Below are positions 1 to 7,080 of a DNA stretch of 37,561 bases, one piece after another (within the stretch, counting starts at the first letter, position 1; the number at the start of each line of letters is the position of its first letter). Below the pieces are notes generated by a model. The model was given only the letters and a program-made list of their open reading frames with translations. It did no database searches and had not been told where the DNA came from. Location: assembly GCA_937892395.1 (NCBI GenBank), contig CALAGJ010000187.1, positions 1 through 37,561 of the forward strand, given 5' to 3'. Origin of the DNA: an uncultured Parafilimonas sp. (GTDB lineage: Bacteria; Bacteroidota; Bacteroidia; Chitinophagales; Chitinophagaceae). A program made the position numbers and the translations under genes.

Positions 1-193
1 GAAGAAGAAAGAAATTAAAGAGCTTACTGCTCAAGAGCTGCAAGAAAAAATAGCAACAGAAAAAGAGATGTTGCATAAGTTGAAGTTTGCTCATGCTATT
101 TCTCCATTAGAGAATCCAATGAGTATCCGCGATTTGAGAAGAGAAGTGGCACGTTTGCAAACAGTATTAAAAGCTCGTAAAGCCGTAAAATAA
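1..193 (+). CDS. rpmC: 50S ribosomal protein L29 (5' edge cut)
   Basis: L29 binds 23S rRNA near the exit tunnel of the large subunit. The frame is open from base 2 to the TAA at 191-193 and gives 63 residues beginning KKKEIKELT and containing the family signature SPLENPMSIRDLRREVARL. The first base of the window is a G that would be the third base of an ATG directly before KKK. The gene is therefore almost certainly complete apart from the first two bases of its start codon, giving 64 residues, a normal L29 length. It is followed at 43 bp by rpsQ, the standard order at the end of the S10 operon (rplP-rpmC-rpsQ). Confidence 0.95.
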   Translation, partial: KKKEIKELTAQELQEKIATEKEMLHKLKFAHAISPLENPMSIRDLRREVARLQTVLKARKAVK

Positions 194-201
194 AAATGAC
201 C

Positions 202-221
202 GGTATCGGTTTTCCGCTACC
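202..221 (+). other. Hairpin in the rpmC-rpsQ spacer
   Basis: Inverted repeat GGTA-t-CGG, loop TTTT, CCG-c-TACC: seven pairs with one internal mismatch, ending 14 bp before the rpsQ ATG. There is no T-tract, so it is not an intrinsic terminator. It may affect processing, stability or start-site access. Confidence 0.35.
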
Positions 222-235
222 ATAAATTGTATAGA

Positions 236-493
236 ATGATCGAAAGAAATTTGCGCAAAACAAGAACTGGTGTAGTACACAGCAGTAAAATGGACAAAAC
301 CATCACTGTTGCTGTAGAGCGGAAAGTTAAGCACCCTCTCTATGGTAAGTTCCTCAAAAAAACAACACGCTTTCATGCACATGATGAGAAAAACGAATGT
401 GGTGTGGGAGACATTGTAAAAATTATGGAAACCAGACCCCTCAGCAAAACAAAGCGTTGGAGATTGGTAGAAATAGTAGAAAAAGCGAAATAA
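236..493 (+). CDS. rpsQ: 30S ribosomal protein S17
   Basis: S17 is a primary 16S rRNA-binding protein of the small subunit with an OB fold. The product is 85 residues, the usual length, with the family motifs MDKTITVAVERKVKHPLYGK (residues about 19-38) and METRPLSKTKRWRL near the C-terminus. The reading frame can be extended 9 bases upstream to a TTG at 227. The ATG at 236 is preferred because it gives the expected N-terminus MIERNLRKTRTGVV. It lies between rpmC and rplN as in other bacteria. Confidence 0.96.
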   Translation: MIERNLRKTRTGVVHSSKMDKTITVAVERKVKHPLYGKFLKKTTRFHAHDEKNECGVGDIVKIMETRPLSKTKRWRLVEIVEKAK

Positions 494-503
494 ATTTTTT
501 AAC

Positions 504-525
504 GGCTAAGCATGCGCTTAAAGCC
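504..525 (+). other. Hairpin in the rpsQ-rplN spacer
   Basis: GGCTAAGC, loop ATGC, then GCTT-aa-AGCC: eight pairs with a two-base bulge, 14 bp upstream of the rplN start. There is no T-tract. Confidence 0.35.
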
Positions 526-539
526 AAAAAAGAATAACA

Positions 540-908
540 ATGATTCAGCAAGAGAGTAGGTTAAATGTAGCAGATAATAGTGGTGCCAAAGAAGTGCTTT
601 GTATAAAAGTACTAGGAAACAGTGGACAGGACTATGCCAGAATTGGAGATAAAATTGTTGTTACTGTAAAGGATGCCATACCTGCAGGAGGTATTAAAAA
701 AGGTACAGTTTCAAAAGCAGTAATTGTACGCACTACAAATAAGCTTCGTCGCAAAGATGGTTCTTATATACGCTTTGATGACAATGCAGTAGTGTTACTC
801 AATAACTCTGATGATCCACGTGGTACCCGCATATTTGGGCCAGTAGCACGTGAACTACGTGATAAAGGTTACATGAAAATCATATCACTGGCACCGGAAG
901 TATTATAA
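540..908 (+). CDS. rplN: 50S ribosomal protein L14
   Basis: L14 sits at the subunit interface of the large subunit and is one of the most conserved ribosomal proteins. The 122-residue product begins MIQQESRLNVADNSGAKEV, the classical L14 N-terminus, and carries GDKIVVTVKDAIPAG and the late motif GTRIFGPVARELRDKGYMKI. Length and ends match the family exactly. It is in the standard position between rpsQ and rplX. Confidence 0.98.
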   Translation: MIQQESRLNVADNSGAKEVLCIKVLGNSGQDYARIGDKIVVTVKDAIPAGGIKKGTVSKAVIVRTTNKLRRKDGSYIRFDDNAVVLLNNSDDPRGTRIFGPVARELRDKGYMKIISLAPEVL

Positions 909-917
909 ATAAGTTTT

Positions 918-990
918 AACTGGAAAATTAAACATTGCCAGTTCTCTATATCAAACTTAATGATCAAGCTAAAACCAAAAGGAATTAGCT
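918..990 (+). other. Two hairpins in the rplN-rplX spacer
   Basis: The 96-bp spacer has two short perfect inverted repeats: AACTGG (918-923) with CCAGTT (938-943), and AGCTAA (967-972) with TTAGCT (985-990). The second ends 14 bp before the rplX ATG. Neither has a T-tract. Confidence 0.3.
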
Positions 991-1004
991 AAAAGTTGAA
1001 AAAA

Positions 1005-1367
1005 ATGAAGACAAGATTTAAACCGAAGTACAATATCAAAAAAGGCGATTTAGTGATCGTAATTAGTGGCGATTCTAAACCTCGTAAAAATGATAGCGGT
1101 AAAATTGAGTATAAACCACGTGAAGTTAAAAAAGTATTAACTGAAAACGGACGTGTAATTGTGGATGGTGTAAACATTGTAACAAAACACACAAAGCCCA
1201 CTGCCCGCAATACACAAGGTGGTATTATAAAAATAGAAGCACCAATTGATATCAGCAATGTAATGCTTTGGGATGCAAAAGCTGGTGCGCCTGTAAAAAT
1301 AAAGCGTACTCGTACAGAAGGTAAATTGATTCGTGTTTCAAAAAAATCAGGGGAGGAAATTAAATAA
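1005..1367 (+). CDS. rplX: 50S ribosomal protein L24
   Basis: L24 is an assembly-initiator protein of the large subunit with a KOW domain. The 120-residue product starts MKTRFKPKYNIKKGDLVIVISGDSK, where KKGDLVIVISG is the KOW motif (residues about 11-22), and continues with VDGVNIVTKHTKPT. A TTG nine bases upstream is in frame, but the ATG at 1005 fits the family. The stop codon shares one base with the rplE start (TAATG), implying translational coupling. Confidence 0.96.
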   Translation: MKTRFKPKYNIKKGDLVIVISGDSKPRKNDSGKIEYKPREVKKVLTENGRVIVDGVNIVTKHTKPTARNTQGGIIKIEAPIDISNVMLWDAKAGAPVKIKRTRTEGKLIRVSKKSGEEIK

Positions 1368-1924
1368 TGAGCACACAAAAATATACGCCAAGATTGGCCA
1401 CAAAGTATAAGCAAGATGTAGTGCCAGCACTTGTAAAAAAGTTTGGGTACAAAACAGTAATGCAAACCCCAAAACTTGAAAAAATCTGCATAAACAGAGG
1501 TGTAAACGGGGCCGTTAATGATAAGAAATTAGTAGATATAGCAGTAGATGAGTTAACACTCATAACAGGACAGAAAGCTGTGCCTACCATGAGTAAAAAA
1601 GATATCTCAAACTTCAAACTCCGCAAAGGTGTACCAATTGGAGCACGTGTAACTTTGAGGGGAGATAAAATGTATGAATTTCTTGATCGCTTCATCGCTG
1701 TTGCCTTACCTCGTGTACGTGATTTTAAAGGAGTTAGTGACAAATCATTTGACGGTCGTGGTAATTTTACTTTAGGAATTACAGAGCAAATCATTTTCCC
1801 GGAAATTGATATTGACAAAATAAATCGCATTACAGGTCTTGATATTACATTCGTAACTTCTGCGGCAAATAACCAAGAAGCTTATGAGTTATTAAAAGAA
1901 TTAGGAATGCCTTTCCGTAAATAA
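1367..1924 (+). CDS. rplE: 50S ribosomal protein L5
   Basis: L5 binds 5S rRNA in the central protuberance and contacts the P-site tRNA. The product is 185 residues, the normal length. It contains the family motifs KICINRGVNGAV (residues about 40-51), GQKAVPTMSKKDISNFKLRKG and FDGRGNFTLGITEQIIFPEI. It starts on the last base of the rplX stop codon, a one-base overlap. Confidence 0.97.
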   Translation: MSTQKYTPRLATKYKQDVVPALVKKFGYKTVMQTPKLEKICINRGVNGAVNDKKLVDIAVDELTLITGQKAVPTMSKKDISNFKLRKGVPIGARVTLRGDKMYEFLDRFIAVALPRVRDFKGVSDKSFDGRGNFTLGITEQIIFPEIDIDKINRITGLDITFVTSAANNQEAYELLKELGMPFRK

Positions 1925-1954
1925 TTAGCCAAACATAAATAGTCAAAAAAGAAT

Positions 1955-2224
1955 ATGGCAAAAAAATCAATAGAAGCCAGGCAGCGTAAAAGAGAAGCAA
2001 TGGTAGCTCATTTCGAAGAAAAAAGAGCTGCACTAAAAGCTGCAGGCGATTATGCCGCATTAGACCAAATGCCACGCAATGGTAGTGCTGTACGTCTTAA
2101 AAATAGATGTCAGCTAACCGGCCGTCCAAAAGGATACATGCGTTTCTTTGGAATGAGTCGTGTTATATTTAGAGATATGGCACTAAATGGTAAAATACCC
2201 GGAGTGAAAAAAGCAAGCTGGTAA
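1955..2224 (+). CDS. rpsN: 30S ribosomal protein S14, zinc-free type
   Basis: S14 is a late-assembling protein of the 30S head. The 89-residue product starts MAKKSIEARQRKREAMV and ends with GMSRVIFRDMALNGKIPGVKKASW. Only one cysteine is visible (in NRCQLTGRP), and the paired CxxC zinc ligands of the short C+ form are missing. This is the longer zinc-independent C- type, as expected in Bacteroidota. Confidence 0.97.
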   Translation: MAKKSIEARQRKREAMVAHFEEKRAALKAAGDYAALDQMPRNGSAVRLKNRCQLTGRPKGYMRFFGMSRVIFRDMALNGKIPGVKKASW

Positions 2225-2274
2225 TAATCGGTTTGTATGTAAATAAAATTTTGAATTGAATAAATACAAATAGT

Positions 2275-2673
2275 ATGGTAACTGATCCTATAGCAGATTT
2301 CCTGACCCGCATCCGTAATGCTCAAATGGCCGGACACAGAATAGTGGAAATACCTGCCTCTAATTTGAAAAAAAGGATGACAGAAATTCTGTATGACCAA
2401 GGATATATTCTCAAATATAAATTTGAAGACGACACTAAACAAGGCGTTATCAAAATTGCTTTGAAATACGATCCTCAAACAAAGCAACCCGCCATTCGTA
2501 GTATGGAGCGTGTGAGCCGTCCGGGTTTGAGACAGTATGCAAGTCCTACGGAATTTAAACGTGTAATAAATGGTCTTGGTATTGCTATCATCAGTACATC
2601 TAAAGGTGTAATGACGGATAAGCAAGCTAAACTACAAAATGTAGGCGGAGAAGTACTTTGCTACATCAGTTAA
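2275..2673 (+). CDS. rpsH: 30S ribosomal protein S8
   Basis: S8 binds the central domain of 16S rRNA. In E. coli it is the autogenous repressor of the spc operon. The 132-residue product begins MVTDPIADFLTRIRNAQMAGH and contains RSMERVSRPGLRQYASPTEF and the C-terminal rRNA-binding motif GIAIISTSKGVMTDKQA with the end GGEVLCYIS. It lies between rpsN and rplF. Whether S8 feedback works here cannot be read from the sequence. Confidence 0.98.
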   Translation: MVTDPIADFLTRIRNAQMAGHRIVEIPASNLKKRMTEILYDQGYILKYKFEDDTKQGVIKIALKYDPQTKQPAIRSMERVSRPGLRQYASPTEFKRVINGLGIAIISTSKGVMTDKQAKLQNVGGEVLCYIS

Positions 2674-2679
2674 TTATTC

Positions 2680-2721
2680 GGTTTTGCTCATTAAGCCGCT
2701 GCCGTGGCTGAACACAAAACC
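2680..2721 (+). other. Nested stem-loop between rpsH and rplF
   Basis: Outer perfect stem GGTTTTG (2680-2686) with CAAAACC (2715-2721), and an inner stem AGCC (2694-2697) with GGCT (2706-2709). This 76-bp spacer is long for the operon. The structure has no T-tract, so it is more likely a processing or control element than a terminator. Confidence 0.4.
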
Positions 2722-2749
2722 ATTTTAAGTATCAATTAAAAAATCGGCA

Positions 2750-3304
2750 ATGTCTCGTATAGGAAAAAAACCAGTAATTATAGAAAAAGGAGTTACCATA
2801 TCTGTGGGTTCCGATAATGTAATTTCTGTAAAAGGCCCAAAGGGTGAATTGAAGCAAGCCATCAATCGTGATATCACTATTGCTGTAGAAGATGGTCTGT
2901 TAGTAGCTACAAGACCTACAGATCAAATAAGGCATAAAGCTATGCATGGTTTATATCGTGCATTAATTGCAAATATGGTAACTGGAGTTACCGTAGGTTA
3001 TAAAAAAGAAATGGAACTTGTGGGTGTGGGTTATAAAGCCGCAAATCAGGGCAACGTGCTTGACTTGGCTTTAGGATATTCTCACAATATTGTTTTTGAA
3101 GTACCACAAGAATTAAAGGTATCTACACTTACCGAAAAAGGTCAAAACCCAAAAATCATTTTAGAAGGCATTGACAAACAGTTGATTGGTCAAGTAGCTG
3201 CAAAATTGCGTAGCCTGCGTAAGCCTGAACCGTATAAGGGTAAGGGTGTGAAATTTGCAGGTGAAGTGCTTCGCAGAAAAGCAGGTAAGGCCGCAGGTAA
3301 ATAA
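2750..3304 (+). CDS. rplF: 50S ribosomal protein L6
   Basis: L6 is a two-domain protein near the factor-binding centre of the large subunit. The 184-residue product starts MSRIGKKPVIIEKGVTISV, has MVTGVTVGYKKEMELVGVGY in the middle, and ends with the L6 signature RKPEPYKGKGVKFAGEVLRRKAGK. The start is the only sensible ATG and fits the family. It is in the standard position between rpsH and rplR. Confidence 0.98.
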   Translation: MSRIGKKPVIIEKGVTISVGSDNVISVKGPKGELKQAINRDITIAVEDGLLVATRPTDQIRHKAMHGLYRALIANMVTGVTVGYKKEMELVGVGYKAANQGNVLDLALGYSHNIVFEVPQELKVSTLTEKGQNPKIILEGIDKQLIGQVAAKLRSLRKPEPYKGKGVKFAGEVLRRKAGKAAGK

Positions 3305-3354
3305 AAATTGTTTGCGAAGCTTTATTGCAACGCATAAAAATATAATTCAATCAT

Positions 3355-3369
3355 TCCGGTGTAACCGGA
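3355..3369 (+). other. Hairpin in the rplF-rplR spacer
   Basis: Perfect inverted repeat TCCGGT, loop GTA, ACCGGA, 13 bp before the rplR ATG. It is the most compact and GC-rich of the spacer hairpins in this operon. No T-tract. Confidence 0.4.
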
Positions 3370-3382
3370 CAAGAAGGTAAAC

Positions 3383-3736
3383 ATGGACGCAAAAGTTATC
3401 AGGAGGCAAAAAATACGTTTTCGTATTCGTAAAAATGCAGTAGGTTCAGCATCAAAACCACGCATATCCGTATTTCGTAGTAATAAAGATATTTATGCTC
3501 AAATCATTGATGATGCAGCCGGACAAACATTGGCATCTGCTTCATCAAAAGACAAAAGCATTGCTGCTCAAAAAGCTCCAAAAGCCGATATTGCTAAATT
3601 AGTAGGTGGTGCACTTGCTCAAAAAGCAATCGACCTCGGCATTAAAGATGTCATTTTTGACAGAGGTGGATATTTATATCATGGGCGTGTAAAAGCCCTA
3701 GCAGAAGGAGCCAGAGAAGGCGGTCTGCAGTTTTAA
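3383..3736 (+). CDS. rplR: 50S ribosomal protein L18
   Basis: L18 carries 5S rRNA into the central protuberance together with L5. The 117-residue product begins MDAKVIRRQKIRFRIRKNAVG and contains PRISVFRSNKDIYAQIIDD and the C-terminal motif VIFDRGGYLYHGRVKALAEG with the end AREGGLQF. Length and termini are normal. It lies between rplF and rpsE. Confidence 0.97.
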   Translation: MDAKVIRRQKIRFRIRKNAVGSASKPRISVFRSNKDIYAQIIDDAAGQTLASASSKDKSIAAQKAPKADIAKLVGGALAQKAIDLGIKDVIFDRGGYLYHGRVKALAEGAREGGLQF

Positions 3737-3765
3737 ATTCTAATAACATCTATACAAGTTATACA

Positions 3766-4287
3766 ATGTCGAAAGTTAATACAACAAACGTAAGAGCAGG
3801 TGGCGATATCGAATTAAAAGATAAAGTAGTTGCTATCAATAGGGTGGTAAAAACAACAAAAGGTGGACGTACATTTAGTTTCTCCGCATTGGTTGTAGTG
3901 GGCAATGAAAATGGTGTGGTTGGTCAGGGTATGGGAAAAGCCAAAGAAGTACAGGAAGCTATTACCAAAGGCATTGAAGATGCTAAGAAAAATTTGGTAA
4001 AAGTTCCCATCATGCATGGCACTATTCCTCACGATCAGCTTGCTAAGGCTGGTGCTGCAAAAGTTTTAGTAAAACCAGCAGCTCATGGTACAGGTGTAAT
4101 TGCAGGAGGTAGCATGCGTGCCGTTTTAGAAAGTGCAGGCGTTACGGACGTTTTAGCGAAAAGCTTAGGTTCTGCCAATCCGCACAATGTGGTGAAAGCA
4201 ACCATCAAAGCACTTACACTTCTAAGAGAACCTGTACAAGTGGCCAAAAACAGAACAGTAAAACTTACAAAAGTTTTCAACGGTTAA
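3766..4287 (+). CDS. rpsE: 30S ribosomal protein S5
   Basis: S5 is at the mRNA entry side of the 30S subunit and affects decoding fidelity. The 173-residue product has the double-stranded RNA-binding-like N-terminal domain (ELKDKVVAINRVVKTTKGG, residues about 17-35, then FSALVVVGNENGVVGQGMGK). The C-terminal domain includes GTGVIAGGSMRAVLESAGV and DVLAKSLGSANPHNVVKAT. It is 31 bp upstream of rpmD. Confidence 0.97.
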   Translation: MSKVNTTNVRAGGDIELKDKVVAINRVVKTTKGGRTFSFSALVVVGNENGVVGQGMGKAKEVQEAITKGIEDAKKNLVKVPIMHGTIPHDQLAKAGAAKVLVKPAAHGTGVIAGGSMRAVLESAGVTDVLAKSLGSANPHNVVKATIKALTLLREPVQVAKNRTVKLTKVFNG

Positions 4288-4318
4288 TATTTTTTAATAA
4301 TAATATACACTCATCAAA

Positions 4319-4501
4319 ATGAGCAAGGTAAAAGTAACATTGGTGAAAAGCCCTATTGACAGGCCGGAACGCCAGAAACTTACACTACAAGCATTGGGCC
4401 TCAACAAAATGAATAATTCAAAAGAAATTGAAGCTACTGATGCTATTAGAGGAATGATTCGCAAGGTGAATCACTTGGTGAAAGTAGAAGAATTAGGTTA
4501 A
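4319..4501 (+). CDS. rpmD: 50S ribosomal protein L30
   Basis: L30 is a small large-subunit protein that is optional in bacteria. The 60-residue product is full length: MSKVKVTLVKSPIDRPERQK followed by LTLQALGLNKMNNSKEIEATDAIRGMI and a C-terminal NHLVKVEELG. The motif TLxALGL and the final helix of the family are clear. Its place between rpsE and rplO is the standard one. Confidence 0.95.
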   Translation: MSKVKVTLVKSPIDRPERQKLTLQALGLNKMNNSKEIEATDAIRGMIRKVNHLVKVEELG

Positions 4502-4520
4502 TAGTAAATTTAATAAGCGA

Positions 4521-4533
4521 GGGGAGATGCCCC
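4521..4533 (+). other. GGGG/CCCC hairpin in the rpmD-rplO spacer
   Basis: GGGG (4521-4524), loop AGATG, CCCC (4530-4533), 19 bp before the rplO start. Short, but GC-rich in an AT-rich spacer. Confidence 0.25.
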
Positions 4534-4552
4534 GAAAGTAAAAATCAAACAA

Positions 4553-5002
4553 ATGAAACTACATAATTTAAAACCAGCTTCCGGTAGTACCCACAAAGAA
4601 AAGCGTTTGGGTCGTGGTGAAGCCAGCGGTAAAGGTGGCACTTCTACTAAAGGTAATAAAGGTGGACAAAGCCGAGCAGGTTATAAGAGTAAAATGGCCC
4701 ATGAAGGTGGTCAGATGCCCATCCAACGTAGAATTCCAAAGCGTGGATTTAAAAATAACAACCGTGTATCTTATAAAGTATTTAATCTTGGTCAAGTAGA
4801 TGCACTGTGTGAAAAATACGATTTCAAAGAGTTTAGTCCGGAAAATCTTTATATCAATAGCCTCATCAGCCGTACAGACTTAGTAAAGATATTGGCAAAC
4901 GGAGAGCTTAAAGGAAAATATAGTTTTAAAGTAAATGCCGCCAGCGAAAAAGCAAAAGCACAAATAGAGGCATCAGGCGGAACACTTGAAATAGTAGATT
5001 AA
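4553..5002 (+). CDS. rplO: 50S ribosomal protein L15
   Basis: L15 is a large-subunit protein with a long glycine- and basic-rich N-terminal extension that threads into 23S rRNA. The 149-residue product shows this clearly: KPASGSTHKEKRLGRGEASG and GGTSTKGNKGGQSRAG (residues about 8-43), then MPIQRRIPKRGFKN. The C-terminal globular part ends KAKAQIEASGGTLEIVD. It is followed by secY after 78 bp. Confidence 0.97.
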   Translation: MKLHNLKPASGSTHKEKRLGRGEASGKGGTSTKGNKGGQSRAGYKSKMAHEGGQMPIQRRIPKRGFKNNNRVSYKVFNLGQVDALCEKYDFKEFSPENLYINSLISRTDLVKILANGELKGKYSFKVNAASEKAKAQIEASGGTLEIVD

Positions 5003-5017
5003 AAAAACAATATTTGC

Positions 5018-5040
5018 AAGCGCACCAAATGGATGCGCTT
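5018..5040 (+). other. Hairpin between rplO and secY
   Basis: Perfect 7-bp inverted repeat AAGCGCA (5018-5024) and TGCGCTT (5034-5040), 40 bp before the secY GTG. Only a short, interrupted T-run follows (ATAGTTTTAG), so at most it is a weak attenuator or processing site between the ribosomal genes and secY. Confidence 0.35.
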
Positions 5041-5080
5041 AATAGTTTTAGAAGCAAGACGCCGTAAATAAAGGATTCCA

Positions 5081-6427
5081 GTGAAAAAATTAATTCAAAC
5101 ATTTAAGAATATATGGAGTATAGAAGAACTACGCTCCAAGATAATAGTAACTTTTACTTTTATTTTAATATATCGTATTGGTGCACATGTAGTACTACCC
5201 GGTATTGATCCCAATTTATTGGATGAAGCTGCCAAAAGCACCAGCAATAATGGGTTGCTCGGATTATTCGATGCCTTTGCAGGGGGTGCCTTTTCACAGG
5301 CTTCCATTTTTGCATTGGGCGTTATGCCCTATATATCTGCTTCTATCTTTATGCAGTTGGCTACCATTCTTATTCCGCAGGTACAAAAAATACAAAAGGA
5401 TGGAGAAAGTGGTCGGAAGAAAATAAATCAATGGACACGTTATCTTACGGTAATTGTAACCGCATTGCAAGCTAGTGCATATGTACAATACCTTAGAACG
5501 CCCACTTATGCGCCTGCCATGATTGAAGCATATCAGCCTTATTTCTTTGCTTCTACCTTAATCATCCTTACAGCAGGTACTTTATTTGTAATGTGGCTGG
5601 GTGAGAAAATTCAAGACAAAGGTTTGGGCAATGGTACTTCCATCATCATCATGATTGGTATTCTTGGCCGATTCCCCACTTCCATAGCACAGGAATTTAC
5701 CAGCAAACAGCAAAAAGGTGGTGGAGGACTATTAATATTCTTGATTGAAACAGCTATTTTGATTGCCATCATAATGGGTTTAATCATTTTGATACAAGGT
5801 GTGAGAAGAGTACCCATCAATTATGCGAAGCAGATTGCGGGCAATCGCCAGTTTAGCGGGGCGAGACAATTCCTTCCATTAAAAGTAAATAGTGCAGGTG
5901 TAATGCCAATCATTTTTGCGCAAGCAATCATGTTTTTGCCCACCCTGTTTTCATTTACCAATTTAGATAGTGCACAGGGCATTGTAAAAATATTTAGTGA
6001 TCACAGTAATCCTTGGTACATGTTGATTTATGCTGTTATGGTTATCGGTTTTACCTTTCTATATACAGCCTTAATTTTTAATCCTAAGGAAATGAGTGAA
6101 AACCTAAAGCGCAATAATGGTTTTATACCAGGAGTAAAACCCGGTCAGCCTACTGCTGATTATATTGGAGCCATCATGGACCGCATCACCCTACCTGGAG
6201 CAGTTTTTCTTGCATTTGTAGGTATCCTTCCGGGCTTTGCACAGTTGTTGGGTGTAACACAGGGATTCAGCACATTTTTCGGCGGCACTTCATTGTTGAT
6301 TATGGTTGGTGTTATCTTAGATACATTACAACAAATAGAAACGCACCTCCTCATGCGTCAATATGATGGTTTGATGAAGGGTGGAAGAATACAGGGTCGT
6401 CAAACAACCAGCTCCGCATCTTATTAA
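5081..6427 (+). CDS. secY: Protein translocase subunit SecY
   Basis: SecY forms the protein-conducting channel of the inner membrane with SecE and SecG. The 448-residue product has the ten membrane segments expected of the family. Recognisable motifs are GIDPNLL early on, the loop GLLGLFDAFAGGAFSQASIF (plug/TM2a region, about residues 58-77), ALGVMPYISASIFMQL, LGEKIQDKGLGNGTSIIIM, and the cytosolic loop NPKEMSENLKRNNGFIPGVK. The start is GTG at 5081, which gives the usual N-terminus MKKLIQTFKNIWSIEELRSK. It is the last gene of the ribosomal operon here: map, infA and the rest of the alpha operon do not follow. Confidence 0.97.
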   Translation: MKKLIQTFKNIWSIEELRSKIIVTFTFILIYRIGAHVVLPGIDPNLLDEAAKSTSNNGLLGLFDAFAGGAFSQASIFALGVMPYISASIFMQLATILIPQVQKIQKDGESGRKKINQWTRYLTVIVTALQASAYVQYLRTPTYAPAMIEAYQPYFFASTLIILTAGTLFVMWLGEKIQDKGLGNGTSIIIMIGILGRFPTSIAQEFTSKQQKGGGGLLIFLIETAILIAIIMGLIILIQGVRRVPINYAKQIAGNRQFSGARQFLPLKVNSAGVMPIIFAQAIMFLPTLFSFTNLDSAQGIVKIFSDHSNPWYMLIYAVMVIGFTFLYTALIFNPKEMSENLKRNNGFIPGVKPGQPTADYIGAIMDRITLPGAVFLAFVGILPGFAQLLGVTQGFSTFFGGTSLLIMVGVILDTLQQIETHLLMRQYDGLMKGGRIQGRQTTSSASY

Positions 6428-6462
6428 ATGAATTAGTATATATTCTTCAAAGCCACCTTGTT

Positions 6463-6487
6463 TAGACTGCCCCCAGAAGTTTAGACA
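6463..6487. repeat. IS3-family terminal inverted repeat (one end only)
   Basis: TAGACTGCCCCCAGAAGTTTAGACA-like end, 36 bp after the secY stop. It has the CTGCCCCC...AGTTTAGACA layout typical of IS3-family ends and directly borders the transposase remnant at 6498-6596. I found no matching opposite end in the window. Confidence 0.6.
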
Positions 6488-6497
6488 AATTTAAAAA

Positions 6498-6596
6498 TTA
6501 ATTTTGATAATGATGAGTCCGATATTGTGTCGGGCTCATTCCGTTTAGATTTAGTTTTATCTTATCATTGTTATAATAGTTTATATAGTCAGTAAT
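6498..6596 (-). pseudogene. IS3-family transposase, C-terminal remnant
   Basis: On the minus strand, the 32 codons before the TAA at 6500-6498 read ITDYINYYNNDKIKLNLNG followed by MSPTQYRTHHYQN. This is the conserved C-terminus of IS3-type DDE transposases (integrase-core end with YYNxxRIxxxLxGxSPxxYR). Upstream in the gene sense the frame meets a stop at once and no rve domain or orfA is present. Only the 3' tip of the element and its terminal repeat survive. It lies directly behind secY and marks a likely rearrangement point. Confidence 0.8.
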
Positions 6597-7080
6597 TTAG
6601 AATGGAAATAGCTATTAACTCAAGTAAAAGTGCAGCAATCGTTTATGAAATATACAGCCCAAAAAATATTGCAAAAATTGAGAAGTAATCATGCAAATGT
6701 TTTGCCTTATTTTTGAATTGGGGTAAAGATAGAAATATCAAGTGTGGGAGGCGTAATTCATGAAGCATAGAAATTCGTAGTAATGAAGTTATGATGCAAA
6801 AGATAAATTAAAAGCACCAAAACCCTGTAAAAACTGGGATTATAACTGATGAAATTGAATACAAATATTCAACGACTTTTCATTCTGTTTCAGAGATTTT
6901 TGTTTGGGATTTTGTAACTAAATGGGAAGTATACTAAGGTAGAGTTGTTGGTGAAGAACACCAACAACTCACACAGATTTCCTTTTAACAGTTTTTTTTA
7001 AAACAAAAAGCACTATCCATGTAACATAGTCGTTTAGTAACCGTCACAGGGCTTATACATAAAAAATCAAATCAGTTACT
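6597..7080. other. Gap with decayed coding sequence, no intact gene
   Basis: No intact gene is visible. Two short stretches on the plus strand look like broken coding sequence. At 6602-6688 an ATG frame reads MEIAINSSKSAAIVYEIYSP and stops after 28 codons. At 6812-6937 a stop-bounded frame without ATG includes ITDEIEYKYSTTFHSVSEIF and WDFVTKWEVY. I do not recognise a family. Both could belong to one gene destroyed by frameshifts and stops. Confidence 0.35.
6942..6970 (+). other. Perfect 12-bp hairpin upstream of the barrel gene
   Basis: GAGTTGTTGGTG, loop AAGAA, CACCAACAACTC: twelve perfect pairs. A T-run begins only about 21 bp later, so it is not a standard intrinsic terminator. It could be an operator or leader structure of the gene at 7081, or the end of the decayed unit before it. 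Confidence 0.5.

Noticed and set aside
989..1830. Long minus-strand frames opposite rplX and rplE
   Set aside because: They are antisense shadows of clear ribosomal genes and show no family motifs.
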